Shown here piece by piece: positions 55,032-62,799 of a stretch of DNA of 64,000 nt. The notes below the pieces were generated by a model that saw nothing but the letters and a program-made list of their open reading frames with translations, did not search any database and was not told the DNA's origin. The position numbers and the translations under genes are program-made. Origin of the DNA: an uncultured Chloroflexota bacterium (lineage in GTDB: Bacteria > Chloroflexota > Dehalococcoidia > CAUJGQ01). The number at the start of each line of letters is the position of its first letter. Position 1 is the first letter of the stretch. The stretch is from contig CALFMN010000102.1 in assembly GCA_937879875.1 (NCBI GenBank), positions 1 to 64,000 of the forward strand, in the 5' to 3' direction.

Positions 55032-55790
55032 CTACTGTTGAGCGGGAGCAGCAGACGGGCCGGCCACCAGCGGCACGCGCTTGACCTCCGCGCCGCCGTC
55101 CGCGAGACGTACGAGATTGATCGTTTTCGAGAGGTCGGGCGAGCCGGAGTAATAGGCGGGCAGATCGCCGGCGCCGATCTTCGTCGCCAGATCCCAGTGG
55201 CCAAGCGCGAGATAGTCGGCCTGCAGTGCGTCCAGCTCCTCCTGATGAATCAGCCAGGAGCGGTGCAGATCCTGCGGGCCGCTGACCCAGTGGCCGTGCG
55301 CGATGGCGACGCGCCAACGCGCGGCGCCGCGCGGCGCCGGATCGCGCAGCGGCGCCATGTCCACGTGATCGGGATGCGGCCGGCCCCAGACTTCGAGGTC
55401 AAGGCCGGCGAGCGGCAGCAGTTCGTCGACGGTGATGCCCAGGACTTCGACGTTTGGCAGCTCGCCCAGCCCGCCGCGGCGGTAAACGGAGCCGGGCGCG
55501 AGGCAATCGTGGTTGCCGGGCAGAATGATGACCGGCAGCGCCGCGTCCTGCAAGCAGCGGCCAACGGCGTCGATCAGCGGCAGCTTAACGCGGTTGTGGT
55601 CGAAGATGTCGCCGGCGAGCAGCAGCGCGTCGGCGCCGGCGGCGACGGTGGTATCGAGCACGTGCTGCAGGCGGGCGAGATCATCCTCATGCCGCGTCTC
55701 CGAGGCGAGATGCAGATCGGAACTGTGCGCCAACAGCACGGACGACCGCCGCGAGGCGCCGTTCCTGCCCACGCCGGGATCAGATGCCAC
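55032..55790 (-). CDS. Calcineurin-like metallophosphoesterase
   Basis: Protein of 252 aa with the full metal-binding set: LAHSSDLHL (D and H), LLAGDIFDHNRV, LPGNHDCLAPGS, VAIAHGHWV and LALGHWDLA. It hydrolyses a phosphoester, which may be a nucleotide, nucleic acid or phospholipid; the substrate is unknown. It resembles the Mre11/SbcD-type exonuclease core in layout but is too short and lacks a partner ATPase next door. Confidence 0.88.
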   Translation of the reverse strand: MASDPGVGRNGASRRSSVLLAHSSDLHLASETRHEDDLARLQHVLDTTVAAGADALLLAGDIFDHNRVKLPLIDAVGRCLQDAALPVIILPGNHDCLAPGSVYRRGGLGELPNVEVLGITVDELLPLAGLDLEVWGRPHPDHVDMAPLRDPAPRGAARWRVAIAHGHWVSGPQDLHRSWLIHQEELDALQADYLALGHWDLATKIGAGDLPAYYSGSPDLSKTINLVRLADGGAEVKRVPLVAGPSAAPAQQ

Positions 55791-55859
55791 GCTTCACCTC
55801 GGGCGGCCAGCCGCCCCGCTGAGCATGGCACAGGTGCGCCGGCGCGGGCCAGCCGCGCG

Positions 55860-56171
55860 TTAATCCCAATCGGAGGTGGAGGGCGAGCTGATGACGCTGG
55901 CCGCGGCGCCGACCAGGGCCACCGCACCGAGCACAAGCAGCAGCACGGCCGCGCCACCGGAGAGCTTGTGGCCGAGCAGGAAGATCAGCGCGATCACGGC
56001 GCTGGCGCCACCGGCGAGCGCCAGGTTCGAGTGCGTCTGCACGACGGCCTGCCGGCGACGACGCTCATTGCCGCGCGGATAGTCGAGCTGGCCCCGCCGG
56101 TACTGGGCCACGCGCCAGCCGCCCCAGCCGAGCGCCGCGAGGCAGGCGATGTAGACGATGACGGCCAACAT
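55860..56171 (-). CDS. Small membrane protein (103 aa)
   Basis: Three hydrophobic segments: LAVIVYIACLAALGWGGWRVA, LALAGGASAVIALIFLLGH and AAVLLLVLGAVALVGAAASVI, separated by a basic loop (RGNERRRRQ). ATG 56171 has GGAGGAGGG 5-6 nt upstream. Function unknown. Confidence 0.65.
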   Translation of the reverse strand: MLAVIVYIACLAALGWGGWRVAQYRRGQLDYPRGNERRRRQAVVQTHSNLALAGGASAVIALIFLLGHKLSGGAAVLLLVLGAVALVGAAASVISSPSTSDWD

Positions 56172-56312
56172 GGAATCCCTCCTCCGCGAGCCAACACCCT
56201 GCAATCATCGTAATCCCGCGACCGGCGCCGCGGAAAGGGATCGCAGAATCGCGTGGCGAAGACGCGCACGATCGCAGGGCAATCGCCGGCCGGACGGCGA
56301 TCTGCATGACGC

Positions 56313-57527
56313 CTAACCGCGCTCGCCAGCGGCGTCGAACAGCAGCGGCAGGTGCTTGACGCCGTGCATGATGAAGCCAGGCACCTGCTCAAGCTGAGCC
56401 GCATCGACGCGGCGCAGGTTCGGCAGGCGCCGGCCGATCTCTGCCAGCGCGATCGTCGCCTCCAGCCGCGCCAGCGGCGCGCCGAGGCAGAAGTGGATGC
56501 CCTGGCCGAAGCTCAGATGGCGGTTCGGCGTGCGGGTGATGTCGAAGCGATCCGGATCGGGAAACTCCTTCGCGTCGCGGTTGGCCGAGGCGAGCCAGAC
56601 GATCACCGGCTGCCCCGCCTGCACCGTTTCGCCGCGCAGCTCGGTGGCCGCGGTTGCGATGCGCACGGTGGCCTGCACGGGCGGGCGGTAGCGCAGCACC
56701 TCCTCCACCGCCGTGGGAATCGTTGCCGGCTCGGCGCGCAGCCGGGCGAAGGCGTCCGGCTGCTCCAGCAACGTGCGTACGGCGTTGCCGATCAGGTTCG
56801 TCGTCGTCTCGTTGCCCGCGACGAGCAGGAGGATACAGAAGATCAGGATCTCGTCGCGCGAGAGCTTTTCGCCCTCGACCTCGGCGGCGATCAGGGCGCT
56901 GATCAGATCCTGCCGCGGCTCGCGCTGGCGCGCATCGACGACCGTACCGAAGTAGGCGCTCATCTCCTTGATCGTTTGGTCCGGCACATCGCGCGGGCTC
57001 GTGCCCCCCTCTTCACGTTCGATCGGTACGCCCGTGCCCAGGCTGGCCGCAACCACGTCCGACCAGCGCTTGAAGTCGGCGCGGTCCTCCGCCGGCACGC
57101 CGAGGATCTCGGCGATCACGATCACCGGCAGCGGATACGCAAGGTCGCTGATCAGATCGATGCTTCCGGCGGGCTCGACGGCGGCGAGCAGCTCGTCCGT
57201 GATCGCGCGGATGCGCGGCACAAGCTGTTGCACCATGCGTGGCGTGAAGGCGCGGTTCACCAATTCGCGTAGCTGCGTGTGGCGCGGCGGGTCGAGATTG
57301 AGGATGCTGGTCGGCTGACGCTCTGCACGGGGCAGGTTGCGCTGAGAATCGCTGGAGAAGCGCTTCGGGTCGCGCAGAATCGTGCGGCAATCCTCATACA
57401 AGAAGGCGTTCCACGCCTGCAGCTCCGGCCGGTAGCCGAAGGGCTGGAACTGCCGCGCCATGGCGTACAGCGGATACGGGTTGTCCAGATTCTCCGGCGA
57501 CATCAAGGGGTTGGTGCCGGTCACCAT
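56313..57527 (-). CDS. Cytochrome P450
   Basis: Protein of 404 aa. The I-helix AGNETTTN, the ExxR motif in EEVLRYRPP (near residue 275) and the heme-binding FGQGIHFCLGAPLARLE (Cys near 347) are all intact. It matches the soluble bacterial CYP107/CYP105-like pattern. It needs ferredoxin and reductase partners, which are not in the window. It should hydroxylate an unknown small molecule. ATG 57527 with AAAGG upstream is preferred to the much longer upstream frame. Confidence 0.94.
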   Translation of the reverse strand: MVTGTNPLMSPENLDNPYPLYAMARQFQPFGYRPELQAWNAFLYEDCRTILRDPKRFSSDSQRNLPRAERQPTSILNLDPPRHTQLRELVNRAFTPRMVQQLVPRIRAITDELLAAVEPAGSIDLISDLAYPLPVIVIAEILGVPAEDRADFKRWSDVVAASLGTGVPIEREEGGTSPRDVPDQTIKEMSAYFGTVVDARQREPRQDLISALIAAEVEGEKLSRDEILIFCILLLVAGNETTTNLIGNAVRTLLEQPDAFARLRAEPATIPTAVEEVLRYRPPVQATVRIATAATELRGETVQAGQPVIVWLASANRDAKEFPDPDRFDITRTPNRHLSFGQGIHFCLGAPLARLEATIALAEIGRRLPNLRRVDAAQLEQVPGFIMHGVKHLPLLFDAAGERG

Positions 57528-57581
57528 GACTGTGGCCTTTCTGAGCGCTGCGGCCGTGCAAACGCGCGGCCGCACACCCCC

Positions 57582-57610
57582 AGTATACCCTTTGTGGGAA
57601 GGGCAACTAA
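57582..57610 (-). promoter_or_regulatory. Candidate promoter for the P450 gene
   Basis: On the minus strand: TTAGTT (57605-57610), 17-nt spacer, TATACT (57582-57587). It lies about 55 nt before the start codon. The -35 is weak. Confidence 0.35.
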
Positions 57611-57660
57611 CCGGGCGAACGGCGCCGGCCGCTTCGAGGCGGCGCGCCAGGAGGCGACGG

Positions 57661-59259
57661 CTACGACGCCGGTGCGATGCGCACCTGCGTCGCGCCGAAG
57701 GTCTGCACGCCGCTGGCGTCGGTGAACAGGGCAACGATCGTGTAGACTCCCGGCGCCCTGTAGGTGTGCATAGCGTACTGCGACGGCTGATCGTGCGTGA
57801 CTTCGCCATCGCCCCAGTCGAACGACCAGGACGGGGCGCCGGGAACCAGCGGTTGCGCGCCTACCGAGGCGAAGGTCAGTGCCTGGCCGGCGCTGCCCAC
57901 TAGCGGCGGATCGACCGCGTTCAGCATGTGCGTCGCGATGTCGAAGGCGGTGAGTGTGTCCGCCAGCATGGGCAGGGGCAAGCCGGGCGGCGGCGGCGGG
58001 ATCTGGCCGTTGAGCACCGCCGGGCTGATGCTCAGCTCGTACACCATCACTTCCGCGGCATCCGGGTCGCCTACCTGCCATGCGCCAACGAGGTGTGGGC
58101 TGGCGAGGCCGAGGAAGAGGCCCCGTCCGGCGAACGTCTCACCCAGGGGCTTGAGCTCGCCGGTATACAGAAAGGTGGCGCTCGAAGCATCGCTGAGCCT
58201 GAAGTCCACGGCGAACTGCCCGCCGTAGTCCGGCCGCACCACGCCGCCGCCGCTCAGTGTGCCCCCCGCGGTGGCGAGGGCGACATCCACCGACTCGCCG
58301 CCCGGCGCAACATCCGGGCCGTTCGGCGTGATCGTGAGCTGGCCCGCGCCGAAGCGGTCGCGGTAGTCGAGCGGCGGCAGCGTTTGCGGCGCCAGCGGCA
58401 CGGACTCGATCTGGATATCGACCTGCGGCAGGCCGGTCAGGGCGCAGTTCAGGGCGTTCGGAGTGCCCGCCGGCTCGGCGCAGACGGTTTCAGGTGGCCA
58501 CTGATCGACCGGCAACGCGAGCGCCTGCACCCGCGCCTTCAACGCGACCGCGGCAGCGGTTGAAGAAGTCAGCGTTGCGCCATCCCAGTTCACATCGAGC
58601 GGCCGGCCGGCGTTGTCTGCGACCGAAAGCGCCGGGGCAAGCCGATCCGGCGCACCATCGCCAGTGGGATCAACCCAGTGCACCGTTTCGCCCGGCGCCA
58701 GCGTCGCACTTTGACTCGTCGTGTCCTCCGGCGCGGTTGTAATCGCGACTTCGAGCGTGTGCGGTGTGTCCATCACGCCGAGCGCGGCGCGGCAGCGCAC
58801 CACGTTGCCACGCGCGGTATCGGCGCCGCAAAAGCTGAGGCCGGGCGGACCGCCTGGCGGGAAACCCGACGGATAGGACGTTTGCAGTTGCACGAGCACG
58901 TCGTCGAAGGCGGTCACGGTGAAGTCGGGCGCGCCGAGCGAGAGGAAGACGCGGACAGGCGAATCGTTCCGCACGTGCATAGGAACTGGGCTGAAGCGTC
59001 CGGCGCCGAAGATCGAGATGAACCGACCCGGAACCGGGGTTGGCGTTGGAGTCGGCGGCGGCTGCACAAACGTCACGTCTTCGCCCGGCGCCAGCGAGCG
59101 GCCGCCCGGGATCGTGATCTGCGCCTCCGGCGTCAGCGACGGCTGCGGCTGACCGGCCGCGTGCGGCGGAGCGCTGCTGCCCGCCAGCGCCACGGCGATC
59201 AGAACGGCCGCCGCGACGGCGAGCAGACAGAGCAGAAACCGCGCGCCTCGGACCCTCAT
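57661..59259 (-). CDS. Secreted protein with PKD domain
   Basis: Protein of 532 aa. The N-terminal RFLLCLLAVAAAVLIAVALAGSSA is a signal peptide or signal anchor. A Pro/Thr linker (PPPTPTPTPVP) comes near residue 70. The C-terminal 90 residues form a PKD domain: PSWSFDWGDGEVTHDQPSQYAMHTYRAPGVYTIVALFTDASG. The middle region is beta-rich and unassigned. It is probably an extracellular binding or structural protein. ATG 59259 has GAGG 8 nt upstream. Confidence 0.8.
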   Translation of the reverse strand: MRVRGARFLLCLLAVAAAVLIAVALAGSSAPPHAAGQPQPSLTPEAQITIPGGRSLAPGEDVTFVQPPPTPTPTPVPGRFISIFGAGRFSPVPMHVRNDSPVRVFLSLGAPDFTVTAFDDVLVQLQTSYPSGFPPGGPPGLSFCGADTARGNVVRCRAALGVMDTPHTLEVAITTAPEDTTSQSATLAPGETVHWVDPTGDGAPDRLAPALSVADNAGRPLDVNWDGATLTSSTAAAVALKARVQALALPVDQWPPETVCAEPAGTPNALNCALTGLPQVDIQIESVPLAPQTLPPLDYRDRFGAGQLTITPNGPDVAPGGESVDVALATAGGTLSGGGVVRPDYGGQFAVDFRLSDASSATFLYTGELKPLGETFAGRGLFLGLASPHLVGAWQVGDPDAAEVMVYELSISPAVLNGQIPPPPPGLPLPMLADTLTAFDIATHMLNAVDPPLVGSAGQALTFASVGAQPLVPGAPSWSFDWGDGEVTHDQPSQYAMHTYRAPGVYTIVALFTDASGVQTFGATQVRIAPAS

Positions 59260-59585
59260 CGGAAACCTCAGACCATCTGAAGGACACAGCTCGCCGCCGC
59301 ACTCCACAGAACAGGACGTATCAGCGTCCAAAACGTTGCGCCATAGCCGCGCCTGCGGGCCGCTGGCGCATGGCAGCCGTCTCGCGGCAACACGCCGGTC
59401 AGGTGTTTGCCTCCTCGCTCCGTGCTCCCCGCAATCTGCCGTCTGCTCTGACCGCGCGGCCGTACAGTGTGCTGAAAATGTCTGTCTGCCCAGAACCGGG
59501 GGTGCTCGCAGACGGTCGATGCAGGAACGGGAAAGCGCCTCATGCAGCCAGGCGATCAGGCGCTTCCCCGCACCTTTTGATAGCT
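59260..59585. other. Intergenic region between PKD and DUF4349 genes
   Basis: No convincing gene in 326 bases. It holds a hairpin (59529-59568) just after the DUF4349 gene. The plus-strand frames here are compositional shadows. Confidence 0.5.
59529..59568 (-). terminator. Hairpin after the DUF4349 gene
   Basis: GGGAAAGCGCCT pairs with AGGCGCTTCCC with one bulged base, over a 17-nt loop, beginning 17 nt downstream of the leftward DUF4349 stop. No T-rich run follows, so it may be a factor-dependent or weak terminator. Confidence 0.4.
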
Positions 59586-60572
59586 CTACGGCACGCGCCG
59601 GGCCGCCGGCCAGCGCCGGCGCGCGGCGAGCCCCGTCAGGCAGAGCAGCGCCACGATCGCCGCGAACGGCAAACCGATCACGCCGATCCAGATCAGCGCG
59701 CTTGCCGAACCTCTCCCGAGGTCGCCCAGCACACGCGCGGCGTCGCGAAACGTGTCGGCCGCGGACCAGCCCTTGTGCGCCACCGCTGCTGGCACCGCCG
59801 GCGCCTCCTGCGGGATCAGCTCAACGCTCAACGTGGCCAGGTCGCTCAGCTTGGTCAGATACTGCTGCCTCCCCTTCGCCTGCTCGATCTGCCCGTTGAT
59901 GTCGGTCAGCTCGCGATAGACGGTGAGAATGTCGTTGGCGTTATTGGTCTTCTCGCGGATGGTAGCGAGCAGCGCGCGGAGTTGGTCCGATGTCGCCTGG
60001 AGGTTGGCCACCCGCGCATCCAGGTCGGCGTACTCCTCGGTAACGTCCTGGCTCGTGATGTTCTCACGCTGGACCTTGACGCCCAGGTTCTTGATCTGGG
60101 CCATCGCCTGGTCGAACGCGGACGCCGGCACGCGCAGCGTCACTGTTCCGCGCAGCTTCTCGCCCGATTGCGCCAGGTTGCTGCCCGAGATGTAGCCACC
60201 AAATCCGGTGGCGATGCTGGAGATACTCGTAAACGCGCCCTCCACATCCCCAACGACCAGGCCGAGGTCGGCATTGCGGATAATCTTGCGGCCCAGGTCG
60301 GCTGCCGCCCCGCCCGAAGCGTCGGGAATGCTTCCGCCTGCCGCAGCCGCTGTGGCTGGCGCTGCGCCGGACGAGGACGCGGCGGACGTGGCGGCCGCGG
60401 CGGGCGGTGCCGCATTTGACGAGCGAGTCGCGCTCGCCGCCGTAGCGGCAGCGTTCGCCGCCGTCTCCTTATGCGTCGTTCCCGTCCCGGCGGAGCTGCA
60501 GGCGACCACCAGCAGCACGGCAAGCGACCCTGCCGCCAACACGCTCACTCTTGCCGAAGAACCACCCTGCAT
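59586..60572 (-). CDS. DUF4349 lipoprotein
   Basis: Protein of 328 aa. The signal ends in lipobox VVAC (C25), then a long Ala/Ser/Thr-rich linker to about 85. The DUF4349 domain follows: RKIIRNADLGLVVGDVEGAFTSISSIATGFGGYISGSNL, RGTVTLRVPASAFDQAMAQI, ITSQDVTEEYADLDARVANLQATSDQLRALL with a coiled-coil core, and a C-terminal membrane helix ALIWIGVIGLPFAAIVALLCL. It is likely an envelope-anchored structural protein; activity unknown. ATG 60572 has GGAGGAGGG upstream. Confidence 0.88.
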   Translation of the reverse strand: MQGGSSARVSVLAAGSLAVLLVVACSSAGTGTTHKETAANAAATAASATRSSNAAPPAAAATSAASSSGAAPATAAAAGGSIPDASGGAAADLGRKIIRNADLGLVVGDVEGAFTSISSIATGFGGYISGSNLAQSGEKLRGTVTLRVPASAFDQAMAQIKNLGVKVQRENITSQDVTEEYADLDARVANLQATSDQLRALLATIREKTNNANDILTVYRELTDINGQIEQAKGRQQYLTKLSDLATLSVELIPQEAPAVPAAVAHKGWSAADTFRDAARVLGDLGRGSASALIWIGVIGLPFAAIVALLCLTGLAARRRWPAARRVP

Positions 60573-60864
60573 CGACCCTCCTCCGTTCGTACTCGCGGCC
60601 CGCACTGTACGGGCCGGCATGGCACAGAGGACGATGCAGCATGGAGATTTATTTCTGCTTTGAGCGGTACGGGCGGCGCCAGCCTCACGTCCCGCCAGCC
60701 GAAACTCTTGCCAGCGCACACCTACGCCAGTCACACGTCAACAGCCGCTGCGGAGGGCCAACTGCACGGATGTCTCCGCACGAGCTGCACAGGGCGCGCG
60801 AAGGCCGGTGCCGCGACGAGCGATCCGCATCGACACGCACGCTGGCTCAGTTCGGGCCGACGAG

Positions 60865-61368
60865 GTGAACGCCATCGACTGGATCGCAGCCGCAGGAGCG
60901 GTAACCACCGCGCTTGCTGCCCTGTTTACCGGCTGGCAGGCTCGCGAGGTGCGGAGAACGGTCGGCGAGCAGAAGGAAGACCGCCGTCTGCTCTATCGCC
61001 CGTTCATCGACGTGCACCGCGATCCGGCCACTGACGCACTGGTGATTGAGAACATCGGCCGTGGCGTCGCACTTCGCTGTGTCGTTTTCACGTGGCCACC
61101 ACCGTTCGGCGACAGTCAGGGTGTAAGCGAGATGGTGGCGCTGGGCGCAGGGGGAAGGCGAGTTCTCAATTCCTGGACGCTTCAGCCACGGGCGGACTAC
61201 GTCTTCGAGGATGTTGAACGAGGAACCGCTCGTCTGGACATCGCAATATGCGAAGATGAGCTCGGAACTCTATACCGATTCGCGCCAAGGGGAGCATACG
61301 ACCACTGGGAGGGGGGTGCCGCACACCCTCCTGCATGGATCGGATACTATCAGGTGGTTCGCAGCTAG
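60865..61368 (+). CDS. Hypothetical protein with one N-terminal membrane helix (167 aa)
   Basis: Starts NAIDWIAAAGAVTTALAALFTGWQAREVRRTVGEQKEDRRLLYRPFID, a single helix followed by a charged stretch, the layout seen in small proteins of unknown role. The rest is beta-rich (DALVIENIGRGVALRCVVFTW). GTG 60865 is used. It is followed 16 nt later by another small gene on the same strand. Confidence 0.65.
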   Translation: MNAIDWIAAAGAVTTALAALFTGWQAREVRRTVGEQKEDRRLLYRPFIDVHRDPATDALVIENIGRGVALRCVVFTWPPPFGDSQGVSEMVALGAGGRRVLNSWTLQPRADYVFEDVERGTARLDIAICEDELGTLYRFAPRGAYDHWEGGAAHPPAWIGYYQVVRS

Positions 61369-61384
61369 CGTCAGAGAGATTGCT

Positions 61385-61669
61385 ATGCCGGTTTATGATG
61401 GCAGCGCCGAACTCATGGCTCTGAACGGAGAGCGCATAAGTAGAGTCCTCGCCCACCTGGAGAGCCAGCTCCCGTCTGGCCCAAAATTCGGATCGTGGCA
61501 GGGCAAACTGTCGCCGCCCGACGGCGGAGAATTCGACGGTCCCATCGATCTGGCGGAGGTAATCGTCCGTTTGCCCGGCGGGCGGACCGCGCGGGCAGTG
61601 CTCAGAGGCAAGACAGCCGAGCCTCACCCCGCGCTGGAACTTGTCGGCTCCGGCCCACCGCCGTTCTGA
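61385..61669 (+). CDS. Small hypothetical protein (94 aa)
   Basis: MPVYDGSAELMALNGERISRVLAHLESQLPSGPKFGSWQGKLSPPDGGEFDGPIDLAEVIVRLPGG and so on; soluble, no family recognised. Start ATG 61385 is the first in frame after the upstream gene, from which it is separated by 16 nt, suggesting one transcript. Confidence 0.55.
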   Translation: MPVYDGSAELMALNGERISRVLAHLESQLPSGPKFGSWQGKLSPPDGGEFDGPIDLAEVIVRLPGGRTARAVLRGKTAEPHPALELVGSGPPPF

Positions 61670-61675
61670 GCCAGG

Positions 61676-62602
61676 CTAGACCGCGCGCCGGCTGCCTTGC
61701 GGCCGCGCCGCGTGGCCGTAGCGGGCGAGCAGCAGGCGGATGAAGTTGGCCGCGGCCGGCGGAGGCGGCGCGCCGCGGCGCGGCACTACCAGGCAGGTCG
61801 TGCGCGTGATGCGCGGCAGGCCGGCCACGTGCAGCTCTACCAGCGCACCGGACTCCAACTCCGCCGCCACGGCCTGGCGCGGCACCATGCCCACGCCGTA
61901 GCCCATCTGCGCCGCCGTACGCACAGCTTCGTGGCTGTCGAACTCCATCGTGATGCGGGGATAGACGCCGGCCTGTTCCAACTCGGCATCGACGTGCGTG
62001 CGGAAGCGCGAAGGCGCCTGGAAGAGGATCATATCGAGCTGCGAGAACTCCGCGAGCGTCACAGGTTCGGGCAGAGCGGCGGCGAACGCCGGCGCCGCGA
62101 CTGCAATGATCGCGTCTTCGAACAGCGCCGTCGATTCCAGGCGAGGATGCGCCACCGGCGTGCTGGTGAGGCCCAAATCGGCGTTGCCTTCGAGCAGCCG
62201 GTCGAGCACGCCGTCGGCGCGGGCCGACCAGACGCGCAGCCGCACGTTGGGATAGGCGGCACGGAACTCGCCCAGCAGGCGCGGCAGCGTAAACAGGCCC
62301 ACCGTCGTGACGCAGGCGATCGAGACCTCTCCCTGTTCCGGGTCGGAGAGCGAGGCGACATCGCTCTTCAGATGCTCGACCTGCGCGAGGATGTGATGTG
62401 CATGCTGGTAGACGCTCTGGCCCATCGCGGTAAGATGTAAGCCGCGGCCGCCGCGTTCGACCAGCGTGGCGCCCAGCTCGCGCTCCAACGCCGCGATCTG
62501 GCGCGTCACCGCGGGTTGGCTGAGGTTCAGCAGCTCGCCGGCGCGGGTGAAGTTGCCCTCGTCCACCACGCGCACGAACGTCTCCAGATGTTGCAGGATC
62601 AT
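61676..62602 (-). CDS. LysR-family transcriptional regulator
   Basis: Protein of 308 aa. HTH: NFTRAGELLNLSQPAVTRQIAALERELGATLVERGGRG (about 17-55), then an effector domain starting GEVSIACVTTVGLFTLPRLLGEFRAAYPNVRLRV. It is divergent from the korA-type gene, with a dyad ATACT-C-AGTAT (62645-62655) upstream of that gene's promoter, the usual place for LysR activation. It probably controls the oxidoreductase operon. Confidence 0.9.
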   Translation of the reverse strand: MILQHLETFVRVVDEGNFTRAGELLNLSQPAVTRQIAALERELGATLVERGGRGLHLTAMGQSVYQHAHHILAQVEHLKSDVASLSDPEQGEVSIACVTTVGLFTLPRLLGEFRAAYPNVRLRVWSARADGVLDRLLEGNADLGLTSTPVAHPRLESTALFEDAIIAVAAPAFAAALPEPVTLAEFSQLDMILFQAPSRFRTHVDAELEQAGVYPRITMEFDSHEAVRTAAQMGYGVGMVPRQAVAAELESGALVELHVAGLPRITRTTCLVVPRRGAPPPPAAANFIRLLLARYGHAARPQGSRRAV

Positions 62603-62644
62603 CTCGTTATGACTCCAAATGGCTCGATACAATCATCGTCGCGC

Positions 62645-62655
62645 ATACTCAGTAT
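62645..62655. promoter_or_regulatory. Candidate LysR operator (ATACT-C-AGTAT)
   Basis: Perfect 5-bp inverted repeat with a single central base between the divergent LysR and korA-type genes, about 50-60 nt upstream of the predicted korA transcription start. That is where LysR proteins commonly bind. Confidence 0.45.
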
Positions 62656-62667
62656 AGCAATGATGCA

Positions 62668-62697
62668 TTGGACGTATGGATGTTTCAGGCATATTAT
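62668..62697 (+). promoter_or_regulatory. Candidate sigma-70-type promoter of the korA operon
   Basis: TTGGAC (62668-62673), 18-nt spacer, TATTAT (62692-62697), close to consensus. It gives a leader of about 95 nt before the start codon at 62800. Confidence 0.5.
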
Positions 62698-62799
62698 CCC
62701 CTTGGCAGGGTGAGCCCTGAAGGCGAGGGAAGAGCAGGTCGCATCCGGTCCGGCGCCGGGTGAGGATTGAAACCGCGGCGAAAACGTGAGGAGGAGTGC

